A program made the position numbers and the translations under genes. Shown here in pieces: positions 1 to 5,170 of a stretch of 8,604 bases of DNA (positions within the stretch are counted from its first letter, which is position 1; every line of letters begins with the position of its first letter). Under the pieces are notes generated by a model. It was not told where the DNA came from. It was given only the letters and a program-made list of their open reading frames with translations, and ran no database searches. Source of the stretch: Candidatus Aenigmatarchaeota archaeon (GTDB lineage: Archaea > Aenigmatarchaeota > Aenigmatarchaeia > PWEA01 > JAGHBM01); contig JAGHBM010000054.1 in the NCBI GenBank assembly GCA_021160955.1, positions 1 to 8,604 on the forward strand, given 5' to 3'.

Positions 1-1
1 A

Positions 2-199
2 GAGAAGAGAATAAAGGAAAGATCTAGAAACAACAAGCAAAAATGGTCCGAGGACAACTTGGAATATTTAAAGAAACTAAACGGAGAGTTTTATAAATAT
101 TATCATAACTTCAAAGACTTGAAACCAGTTTACTTGGTTGATGCATCCGGCACCGTTGAAGAAACTTGTGAGAAAATAGAAAAAATAATATTCAGGTAA
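2..199 (+). CDS. tmk: C-terminal end of a thymidylate-kinase-like P-loop kinase (partial)
   Basis: The first 65 codons of the window form an open frame ending at TAA 197-199; the 5' part lies outside. The peptide begins with a basic stretch (EKRIKERSRNNKQ), then WSEDNLEYLKKLNGEFYKYY, and ends with LVDASGTVEETCEKI. This order matches the end of dTMP kinases: the Arg-rich lid, the 'E..EFL.KV...Y' helix, then the 'IDAS.SIEEV...I' strand and helix. Such enzymes phosphorylate dTMP to dTDP in the cytoplasm. The catalytic P-loop is not visible, so a related deoxynucleoside or nucleotide kinase is possible. The stop overlaps the convergent OB-fold gene by 8 bases. Confidence 0.6.
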   Translation, partial: EKRIKERSRNNKQKWSEDNLEYLKKLNGEFYKYYHNFKDLKPVYLVDASGTVEETCEKIEKIIFR

Positions 200-563
200 T
201 TGTGACGATATCATTTCCTATTATTTCAAGTTTCCTTTTATACAGATTTATTCTTCCGTCAATTCTTATATGGCTGCCCTCTGTTATCTTTGTGTGATCT
301 ATCTGTTTCTTATCGATGGTCTTCTCAAATATAACGGCGTTTATTTTTCCCGTATCGTCGTATACTTCCAAAAACATATGTCTTCCATTGTAATATTTAG
401 ATGCCACTTGCCCTTCAATGGATACGATCTTTCCAATATCTTCCTTTTCAATATCGCCGATTTTCATTTCTTCGGGGCCATATGACTGAGATACAAAATA
501 CAACATCACGATTCCTATTATTGAGCAAGTTATACTCAACTTCAATAAAGTTCTTTCATCCAA
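192..563 (-). CDS. Membrane-anchored OB-fold protein (tRNA-anti-like)
   Basis: This 123-residue protein has one hydrophobic segment at residues 9-24 (ITCSIIGIVMLYF), followed directly by a single OB-fold at about 33-123. The OB pattern is 'IGKIVSIEGQV' (43-53), 'FLEVYDDTGKINAVIF' (64-79), 'EGSHIRIDGRI' (95-105) and 'KLEIIG' (111-116), the layout of tRNA-anti/RPA-type nucleic-acid binding domains. The helix probably tethers the domain to the membrane; which side it faces cannot be told. The start is TTG at 561-563, overlapping the thpR stop by 8 bases, with GGGGAGAT about six bases upstream, so it is likely translated by coupling to thpR. Ligand and role are unknown; a link to RNA handling is inferred only from the neighbour. 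The 3' end overlaps the kinase gene on the other strand. Confidence 0.8.
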   Translation of the reverse strand: MDERTLLKLSITCSIIGIVMLYFVSQSYGPEEMKIGDIEKEDIGKIVSIEGQVASKYYNGRHMFLEVYDDTGKINAVIFEKTIDKKQIDHTKITEGSHIRIDGRINLYKRKLEIIGNDIVTIT

Positions 564-1098
564 AATTTATCTCCCCAATAGCCTCGTATATTGGCCCGTT
601 TCTTGTCAACGTGCTTTTGTACAGCACCAATTTATCCACCTTCATCTCACCGATTTCAACGTTCTCGAGTTTTTCAATTCTTTTCAATAACTCTTGTTTA
701 TTTTCAATCCATTTAACTCTACCAATCGTTAGGTGTGGGATAATTTCAGATTTGTCGTCCTTCCCAAGACCTTCAAAATGACTACGAACGTATTTTAAGA
801 ATGCTATTAATTTGTCTCTATTTTTTGTCACATCGATCCAAATAGTTCTTATGTATGATTTAGACGGAAATACATTGATACCACCAATACGTATGTCAAA
901 TGACTCGGATCTGATGTTCCTTAAAATGTTTTCAGCTCTTTCCAATTCCTCTTCGTTCAAGTCTCCGAAGAACTTGACTGTTAAGTGAAAGTTTTGTGGT
1001 TCTACCAGCTTTATTCCAGTAAGATCAAAACTTTTCTGTATATCAGCAATTTTTCTCTTAATTTCTTCAGGTATTGGAATTGCTACAAACGTTCTCAT
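556..1098 (-). CDS. thpR: RNA 2',3'-cyclic phosphodiesterase / 2'-5' RNA ligase family
   Basis: This 180-residue protein has the two HxTx motifs of the 2H phosphoesterase superfamily: H38-L-T40-V and H122-L-T124-I. It starts with MRTFVAIPIPEEI, typical of ThpR/LigT, and its length is normal. Both catalytic His/Thr pairs are intact. The family hydrolyses 2',3'-cyclic phosphate at RNA ends to 2'-phosphate, and some members join tRNA halves through a 2'-5' bond in vitro; the natural substrate in archaea is not settled. The C-terminal 'LVLYKSTLTRNGPIYEAIGE' is also typical. It is the first gene of a two-gene unit with the OB-fold protein. An AT-rich TATA-like stretch at about 1122-1135 lies near 30 bases before ATG 1098, suggesting a very short leader; no clear ribosome site is seen. 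Confidence 0.93.
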   Translation of the reverse strand: MRTFVAIPIPEEIKRKIADIQKSFDLTGIKLVEPQNFHLTVKFFGDLNEEELERAENILRNIRSESFDIRIGGINVFPSKSYIRTIWIDVTKNRDKLIAFLKYVRSHFEGLGKDDKSEIIPHLTIGRVKWIENKQELLKRIEKLENVEIGEMKVDKLVLYKSTLTRNGPIYEAIGEINFG

Positions 1099-1120
1099 GA
1101 TATTTTTTGTTGGCTATAAC

Positions 1121-1136
1121 TATATTTATTTATATG
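1121..1136. promoter_or_regulatory. AT-rich divergent core promoter between thpR and the winged-helix gene
   Basis: The run tatatttatttatatg reads as a TATA element on both strands. On the minus strand (catataaataaata) it centres about 30 bases before the thpR start, giving a nearly leaderless transcript. On the plus strand a start about 25 bases downstream would fall at roughly 1155, inside the palindrome at 1154-1168, with a leader of about 35 bases before ATG 1190. Placement is by spacing only. Confidence 0.5.
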
Positions 1137-1153
1137 AGATTGCACAGTTTTTA

Positions 1154-1168
1154 TTGAACAGTGTTCAA
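1154..1168. promoter_or_regulatory. Palindromic operator candidate TTGAACA-G-TGTTCAA
   Basis: A perfect inverted repeat with 7-base arms and a one-base centre sits 21 bases before the ATG of the winged-helix gene and near its predicted transcription start. A dimeric regulator bound here would block initiation, so autoregulation by the adjacent winged-helix protein is the simplest reading. A half-site (TTGAACA) recurs at 1658-1664. Inference from position and symmetry only. Confidence 0.5.
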
Positions 1169-1189
1169 TAGATAAACAAATGTGATGTT

Positions 1190-1507
1190 ATGGGTAGAAA
1201 CGAGTATGATTTGGAGAAGGTAAAAAAGATAATAAGGGTTCTTTTAAGAAATCCTGATGGTATTTGGCTCAGAAAGTTATCCAGGGATTCTAAATTACCT
1301 CTTTCAACGGTTCACTACTACATAGAGAATGTTTTAAAAAATATCGTCGAAAACATAGGTGCTAGAGACGAAGAAGGAAGATTCTTTGGAGTTAGGATAA
1401 TAAAACTTAAAACAGGAGTTTTTAACAGACTCTCCGAGTCTAAAATGTCAGAATCATCCCTACGAAAGCTTCTCAAGGCAACTGAAATCCTCTCAAATTC
1501 CGGGTAG
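1190..1507 (+). CDS. Small winged helix-turn-helix DNA-binding protein
   Basis: This 105-residue protein is basic in its first half. Residues 8-50 look like a winged helix: helix 1 'LEKVKKIIRVLLRNP', then 'GIWLRKLSRDSKLPLSTVHYY' as helices 2-3, with the S39-T40-V-H-Y recognition helix. A strand pair follows, 'ARDEEGRFFGVRIIKLK' (58-74), forming the wing. The last 30 residues are Ser/Leu-rich helix (MSESSLRKLLKATEIL), possibly for dimerisation. ATG 1190 is preferred because GTGAT lies three bases upstream and an in-frame stop (TAG 1169-1171) closes the frame. The gene points into the repeat-rich region and, with the AAA+ gene beyond it, brackets that region. It may be a repressor or a repeat-binding accessory factor; no named family is recognised. 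Confidence 0.8.
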   Translation: MGRNEYDLEKVKKIIRVLLRNPDGIWLRKLSRDSKLPLSTVHYYIENVLKNIVENIGARDEEGRFFGVRIIKLKTGVFNRLSESKMSESSLRKLLKATEILSNSG

Positions 1508-1511
1508 GATC

Positions 1512-1529
1512 ATTTTTAACCATTTTTTG
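1512..1529 (+). terminator. T-rich terminator candidate after the winged-helix gene
   Basis: Two T runs (five and six T) start five bases after the TAG stop at 1505-1507. Archaeal transcription often ends at such T-rich tracts without a hairpin. No stem is visible here. Confidence 0.4.
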
Positions 1530-1533
1530 TTGT

Positions 1534-2070
1534 GTAAACTCTCACATTTTAGGCCGATTTTATGGTATTTGTACTGTTTTTGGCATAATTCATAAAGATT
1601 TTTACCATTAACTCTCACATATAGTATGTCTAAATTCGTGGGAGGATACCCCTAATGTTGAACATGATTTTGACCCCATAAAAATGAGTTTATCTTCACA
1701 TTATCTTCACGAAACCTTCACAAAATATTCACGTTTCCTTCACGTTCACTTTTACCTTCACGTGACATTCACGAAACCTTCACGTGAATATATAACTCAC
1801 ATAAAAATATGCATCGGAACAGATGGAGTCAAAATAATAACCTCGTAAACTCTCACATTTCCTTAATATTTTCTTCGTCAGAGCATGTTTCATAGCGTTG
1901 CATATACGTCATTTCTCTCACATTTTAATCAAATGGTTAAAAAATTGGTGTTTATGGTACAAAATACTCACAAAACCTATACTACATTAGAGCTTCTGGT
2001 ATAATATTTCAATTGTACTTAACATATATTGTCTCTCACAAAAACAAATCATGATCTATACTCACATTAA
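1534..2070 (+). repeat. Eight dispersed CTCACA-family motifs
   Basis: Same-strand copies: GTAAACTCTCACATTTT at 1534-1550; TTAACTCTCACATATA at 1608-1623; AACTCACATAAAA at 1794-1806; GTAAACTCTCACATTT at 1845-1860; CTCTCACATTTTAA at 1915-1928; ACTCACAAAA at 1966-1975; CTCTCACAAAAA at 2033-2044; ACTCACATTAA at 2060-2070. The first and fourth share 16 identical bases. The core (C)TCTCACAT is followed by an A/T run. Spacing is irregular (roughly 26-180 bases), so this is neither CRISPR nor a simple tandem repeat; it looks like a set of protein sites. Confidence 0.8.
1695..1788 (+). repeat. Repeat array A: TTCAC units at 11-bp steps
   Basis: TTCAC starts at 1695, 1706, 1717, 1728 and 1739, exactly 11 bases apart, then at 1745 (out of step), and again 11 apart at 1757, 1768 and 1779. 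Typical unit: TTCACG plus GAAACC- or GTTTCC-like filler. The array ends in the perfect palindrome TTCACGTGAA (1779-1788). One unit per helical turn puts every site on one face of the DNA, as expected for a protein that assembles in a row. Confidence 0.85.
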
Positions 2071-2104
2071 GTTTGAAGTGCAACGTTATGATATTGGCAA
2101 GTAA

Positions 2105-2208
2105 TTCACAGATATTCACGTTTTTGTCACGTTTCCTTCACGAAACCTTCACAAAGTATTCCGAATGTCACATATGTTCACGTTTCCTTCACGTGAAGTT
2201 CACGTGAA
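2105..2208 (+). repeat. Repeat array B: TTCAC units at about 11-bp steps
   Basis: Units start at 2105, 2115, 2126 (GTCAC), 2137, 2148, 2159 (degenerate TTCCG), 2167 (GTCAC), 2177, 2188 and 2199; most steps are 11, with single steps of 8 and 10. The last two units are perfect TTCACGTGAA palindromes in tandem (2188-2197 and 2199-2208). Positions 2136-2161 match 1705-1730 of array A at 25 of 26 bases, so the two arrays share ancestry or are under the same constraint. Confidence 0.85.
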
Positions 2209-2231
2209 TGTAATATTATCGGTCCAAAAAA

Positions 2232-2291
2232 CATTTAAGTATTAGTTGTTCACATTCTATTATCTATATTTGTTCACGTGAACGTGATAGT
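2232..2291 (+). promoter_or_regulatory. Promoter/leader of the AAA+ gene with GTTCACGTGAAC palindrome
   Basis: Two TATA-like stretches are possible, around 2233-2240 (atttaagta) and 2260-2270 (atctatattt). A perfect 12-base palindrome GTTCACGTGAAC lies at 2272-2283, nine bases before ATG 2292, followed by ribosome site GTGAT at 2285-2289. Because the palindrome core is the repeat-array sequence, the protein that binds the arrays probably also represses this gene. Confidence 0.55.
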
Positions 2292-3425
2292 ATGCTTGAA
2301 TATGAGGAAAAAGTTGAAGAATGGTTAAGACAATTGGGATGGAGTGAAAATCCATTCACGTTGAAGATTAGTCCATCCCTCTTCGTTGGATACAACGAGG
2401 AAATAAAGAAGATGGCAATACATTTGAGGGAGGGACATAAAGTTGCAATGGTTTTGGGATCCACTGGGTCTGGAAAGACGACTTTTTTGAGATACGTAGA
2501 GGATAAGGTCAAGGATGAGTATAAGACGTTATACATAGCTAAACCGCCTCAAACGGACGAGCTCGTGGACCTTTTTTTAAACTCCTTTAAACCTTCGATT
2601 ATTGAGAGAATTTTAGGTAGAGGAGTGAAACTTCACGACCTTCACGTGTATCTGAACAGGAAGTTGAAAGGAAGGAAATTCCTTTTGATGATCGACGAGG
2701 CGCATGAATCCGATGTATCGACTTTGGAATGGCTCAGAACTATATGTGATCAGGTTGAAGGTATGCAAATGATACTTGCAGGGCTGCCCACACTGGAAGA
2801 TCTCCTCAGGAAGAATCTCGAAACTCTTAGAAGTAGGATAGTGACAAAAATAGAGCTCGTGACACTGAATAAGGAATACACACGTGAATTGATAAGAAGA
2901 AGAATTGAAAGCGTTGGTGGAAGGGATATTTTGCCGTTTACCGACGACGTAGTTGATGAGATTTATAAAAGGACCGGTGGATTTCCAAGGGAAGTTTTAA
3001 AGATGTGCAACGATCTTGTCCAGAGGGCAATTGAGAAGGGAGAGTTTGAAATAGCCAGTGTAGAGAGTGACATCAATAAAAATGTGAGAGTTCAAGAACA
3101 GGAGAGCGCTGAGGCGGCGACCATAGAAAGTGAGACAATAGAGCGACAAGAAAAAGAATTAGTTGACAAAGACTTTCTAAGGCAATTGACTTATAAGCAG
3201 AGAAAAATTGTCGATATACTTCAAGAGAGGGAAGAACTTTATCCGTCGGAGATCGTGGAGCTGTTGGGATTTGATAAATATAAGTCTAAGCAACATGCGG
3301 TTAGGTCAATAAACAACATACTCAACAGGCTCATGTCTATGGGAGTTGTGGATAGGAAGCCAAAGGGTAAAGGGTTCGTCTATTTCTTGGACGTTAAGGC
3401 GAGAACACTTTTGACAAGAAAGTGA
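2292..3425 (+). CDS. AAA+ ATPase with C-terminal winged helix, candidate non-canonical replication initiator
   Basis: This 377-residue protein starts with 'LGWSENPF' (15-22) and 'FVGYNEEI' (31-38), the entry seen in Cdc6/Orc- and ExeA/TniB-type ATPases. Walker A is GSTGSGKTT (56-64), Walker B is LLMIDEAH (131-138, D135/E136), 'ILAGLP' (161-166) lies at sensor 1, 'LRSRI' (179-183) is a possible arginine finger, and 'TGGFPREVLKM' (228-238, R233) is sensor 2. An acidic Glu-rich linker (about 255-295) joins a winged helix at 297-372 (KQRKIVDIL, the 'SKQHAVRSINNILNRL' recognition helix, then VVDRKPKGKGFVYF). The ATPase core plus C-terminal winged helix is the Orc1/Cdc6 design, but overall it looks closer to ExeA-like ATPases and is not a standard Orc1/Cdc6. 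It directly follows the repeat arrays. The start has GTGAT three bases upstream. Replication initiation is inferred; partition or transposition-type ATPases are alternatives. Confidence 0.75.
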   Translation: MLEYEEKVEEWLRQLGWSENPFTLKISPSLFVGYNEEIKKMAIHLREGHKVAMVLGSTGSGKTTFLRYVEDKVKDEYKTLYIAKPPQTDELVDLFLNSFKPSIIERILGRGVKLHDLHVYLNRKLKGRKFLLMIDEAHESDVSTLEWLRTICDQVEGMQMILAGLPTLEDLLRKNLETLRSRIVTKIELVTLNKEYTRELIRRRIESVGGRDILPFTDDVVDEIYKRTGGFPREVLKMCNDLVQRAIEKGEFEIASVESDINKNVRVQEQESAEAATIESETIERQEKELVDKDFLRQLTYKQRKIVDILQEREELYPSEIVELLGFDKYKSKQHAVRSINNILNRLMSMGVVDRKPKGKGFVYFLDVKARTLLTRK

Positions 3426-3430
3426 GTGTT

Positions 3431-3976
3431 ATGATTGTAGTAATTGTAGGGAAGCCTTCTTCTGGGAAAACTACGGCGGCAAATGCCTTGAAGAAGCTCG
3501 GATTTTCAGTTGTTTCTACCGGAGATATAATAAGAGAGGAAATAAAGAGACGTGGCCTTCCTTACACCAAAGAAACAGATGCAGAGATCGGAGAGTGGTT
3601 TCACCGGGGAAGGGAGGGATTGATTGTCCAAAGGCTATTGGATAAGGTTAGTGGGGATAAGATAGTGATAGAGGGATTGAGAGATCCGCTGCAATTAAAG
3701 GAGCTTGAAAGGAGAACAGGAGAAAAACCAATCCTAATTGCCATAGAGGCACCATTCAATGTGAGACTTGAAAGAGAAATAAAGAGGGGTAGATTTCCAG
3801 GTGAGACTGAGAAGTATTTGCGGGAACGTGAAGAGAGGGAATCAAGACACGGTGAAGATAAGCTCATAGATATGGCAGATTACGTTGTGAAAAATGATGG
3901 TGTATCCTTGAAAGAGTTTGAGAAGAATGTGAGAGATCTGGTTAAGAAGTTGATGATAGTTAGAGGGATAATATAA
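3431..3976 (+). CDS. Archaeal P-loop kinase, dephospho-CoA-kinase/NMP-kinase-like (UPF0200-type)
   Basis: This 181-residue protein opens with MIVVIVGKPSSGKTT, a Walker A at residues 7-15. It continues with 'FSVVSTGDIIREEIKRRGLP' (25-44, the nucleotide-acceptor side), 'VIEGLRDPLQLKEL' (79-92), a basic lid 'REIKRGRFPG' (115-124) and 'ADYVVKNDG' (149-157), the usual end of CoaE/NMP kinases. The archaeal UPF0200 group has this plan; its substrate is not established, and archaeal CoA synthesis uses a different, GTP-dependent enzyme. A GTG at 3422 overlaps the ATPase stop, but ATG 3431 is chosen because GTGAG precedes it by four bases and the P-loop then sits close to the N-terminus. It is probably co-transcribed with the ATPase. 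Its stop overlaps the convergent transporter by 17 bases. Confidence 0.8.
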   Translation: MIVVIVGKPSSGKTTAANALKKLGFSVVSTGDIIREEIKRRGLPYTKETDAEIGEWFHRGREGLIVQRLLDKVSGDKIVIEGLRDPLQLKELERRTGEKPILIAIEAPFNVRLEREIKRGRFPGETEKYLREREERESRHGEDKLIDMADYVVKNDGVSLKEFEKNVRDLVKKLMIVRGII

Positions 3977-4823
3977 TTAGTCCAATCAAGATTCCAATCA
4001 CGCCAATTTTTTGGTTTATATCCAATTTTTCTCCTAAGAAGATTCTCGCCAGAATTATTGTAACTAAGGGAAATGATGCTGCTACTGGTGATACTATGGA
4101 GATGTAAGTTGTGCTGGTTCCAAGTCCAAATCCTATGAATGCCATAGCGTCACACAGTCCTATTAGTATCAGCCAAGGTATGACTTCTCTTTTACCAAAG
4201 GTGATGTTCATTCTTTTAACTCCAGAAAAACTAAGTAAAGAAAGCACCATAAAAACTCTTAGAAAGAACATTGGGACAAACCAATTGAATTTTGAAACAA
4301 GAAAGCCGATTATTGCAAAGTTAACTCCCCATATGCCCATTGAAATTAAATCTTCTGAAACTCCTGGAAGCAAGTTATCCAGCTTGAATTTTTTAAGGTC
4401 TTTATATTTGAAGGAGACTAACAAAATTCCAACGACTATAATTATTATTGCTATACTTTGCAAAAAATTTAGACTTTCTTTTAGAAAGATCAAACTGATG
4501 ATTATAGTGACTATTACCCATGAAGCTTGAATTGGTGAAAGAACGGATACTTGGCCTTTTTTTAAAGCTCTATAGAATAAAAGATATGCAGACGAACCAG
4601 ATAAACCTATTATGACAAAAGTCATAATATCTATAAAACGATAAATGAAACCATGGCCAAAAGGAAAATAAAAAGCCGTTAGGACAGCAAGTCCAATAAT
4701 CTGTGTCCACAATAGAGTTTTAAAGTCACCAATTTTCTCGACTGTCTTCTTTGCAAAAAAATCAGCGAGGCCCCATCCGATCATTGCCATGAGACCAAAT
4801 AGGATCCCAAGAGAAATTTCCAT
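3960..4823 (-). CDS. EamA-family (DMT superfamily) membrane transporter
   Basis: This 287-residue protein is very hydrophobic, with about ten membrane helices in two homologous EamA halves. The half ends repeat: 'GQVSVLSPIQASWVIVTII' followed by 'FLKESL' (90-118), and 'TTYISIVSPVAASFPLVTII' followed by 'FLGEKL' (238-267), with E115 and E265 in matching places. The N-terminal 'GWGLADFFAKK' (16-26) is typical. Members export or import small metabolites; the substrate cannot be read from sequence. Length is normal. The start has AGAGGTGG about four bases upstream. A TATA-like ttaaatttaaat lies near 4846-4857. It is alone on its strand between two plus-strand units, so there is no functional context. 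Confidence 0.92.
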   Translation of the reverse strand: MEISLGILFGLMAMIGWGLADFFAKKTVEKIGDFKTLLWTQIIGLAVLTAFYFPFGHGFIYRFIDIMTFVIIGLSGSSAYLLFYRALKKGQVSVLSPIQASWVIVTIIISLIFLKESLNFLQSIAIIIIVVGILLVSFKYKDLKKFKLDNLLPGVSEDLISMGIWGVNFAIIGFLVSKFNWFVPMFFLRVFMVLSLLSFSGVKRMNITFGKREVIPWLILIGLCDAMAFIGFGLGTSTTYISIVSPVAASFPLVTIILARIFLGEKLDINQKIGVIGILIGLIILSL

Positions 4824-4900
4824 AACTCCACCTCTCGCAAAACATTTAAATTTAACATATTATTAAATATAAGCAGTTAATGTTTTTCAGAGGTGATTTT
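4824..4900. promoter_or_regulatory. Divergent promoter region between EamA transporter and PRC-barrel gene
   Basis: On the minus strand, ttaaatttaaatg (about 4845-4857) centres 27 bases before the transporter ATG. On the plus strand, attaaatata (about 4862-4871) would start transcription near 4890, just before the ribosome site AGGTGAT at 4891-4897. This favours GTG 4901 over the upstream ATG 4880 as the start of the PRC-barrel gene. Confidence 0.5.
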
Positions 4901-5158
4901 GTGGAAGACGTAAAAGGAAAGGAAATTATTGGAAAAATAGTTGTGAGTGATGAAACTGGGAAGAAATTTGGTGTTGTCGGAGATCTAAGTTTCATAACCG
5001 AATCCGGAGAGCTTTTGAACATGATATTGGTAAATCCAACTAAACATGCGTCGGAGATGAACCTCCAAGAAGATGAAAAAGGAAGGTTCCTGATACCGTT
5101 CTCAGCCATAAAGGCAGTTGGAGAATTTGTGATAGTTTCTGAGAAGGACTTGATCTGA
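4901..5158 (+). CDS. PRC-barrel domain protein
   Basis: This 85-residue protein is one PRC-barrel: 'KGKEIIGKIVVSDETGKKFGVVGDLSFITESGELLNMILV' continuing to 'LIPFSAIKAVGEFVIV'. The conserved features are the GK.V.d..G...G.v.d pattern, 'E(S/T)GEL..M.V', and the final 'iPf..I..vGd.viv' strand. PRC-barrel proteins in archaea are small single-domain proteins linked to RNA metabolism (ribosomal RimM relatives) or cell division (CdpB-like proteins that bind SepF in some lineages); which applies here is not clear. The frame is open back to ATG 4880, but GTG 4901 has AGGTGAT at the same three-base spacing used by several neighbours. It is followed after 12 bases by the unknown 5171 gene, likely in one transcript. 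Confidence 0.85.
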   Translation: MEDVKGKEIIGKIVVSDETGKKFGVVGDLSFITESGELLNMILVNPTKHASEMNLQEDEKGRFLIPFSAIKAVGEFVIVSEKDLI

Positions 5159-5170
5159 TACGGTAATAAT

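Larger units (their letters stand above)
1508..2291. other. Candidate replication origin / repeat-rich control region
   Basis: About 780 bases with no credible gene. The order is: T-rich stretches; two CTCTCACAT copies; repeat array A (TTCAC units, 1695-1788); an AT-rich middle (1789-2104) with six CTCACA copies; array B (2105-2208); then the promoter of the AAA+ gene with one more TTCACGTGAA palindrome. Every CTCACA and TTCAC unit is in the same orientation. Known archaeal origins are AT-rich intergenic blocks with repeated initiator sites beside an initiator gene, and this fits that plan, although the repeats do not match the usual origin recognition box. A partition site, a plasmid-type iteron origin or a complex regulatory region are alternatives. 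Confidence 0.55.

Noticed and set aside
1655..1681. Nine-codon frame ATG...TAA preceded by GGGAGGAT at 1640-1647
   Set aside because: Too short to support as a gene; ribosome-like purine runs arise by chance and there is no promoter evidence.
1534..2208. CRISPR array
   Set aside because: The repeat units are about 11 bases with no unique spacers of constant length, and no cas genes are present.
3079..3090. Reverse-strand CTCTCACATTTT inside the ATPase gene, with weaker ones near 3758 and 3926
   Set aside because: All three come from codons for Asn-Val-Arg (AAT GTG AGA) in coding sequence, so chance codon use explains them better than a binding site.
1508..3425. Integrated plasmid or transposon module
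   Set aside because: No integrase, transposase, terminal inverted repeats or tRNA attachment site are visible in the window; an ExeA/TniB-like ATPase alone is not enough. It remains an alternative to a chromosomal origin.
3422..3430. GTG 3422 as start of the P-loop kinase
   Set aside because: It overlaps the upstream stop in a coupling-like way, but ATG 3431 has a ribosome site at the local spacing and gives the usual N-terminus just before the Walker A loop.
4111..4530. Long open frame on + inside the transporter gene
   Set aside because: It is antisense to a clear EamA membrane protein and has no ribosome site or recognisable protein pattern.
4880..4900. ATG 4880 as start of the PRC-barrel protein
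   Set aside because: The ribosome site AGGTGAT lies inside this extension and points to GTG 4901; the added residues MFFRGDF do not belong to the domain.
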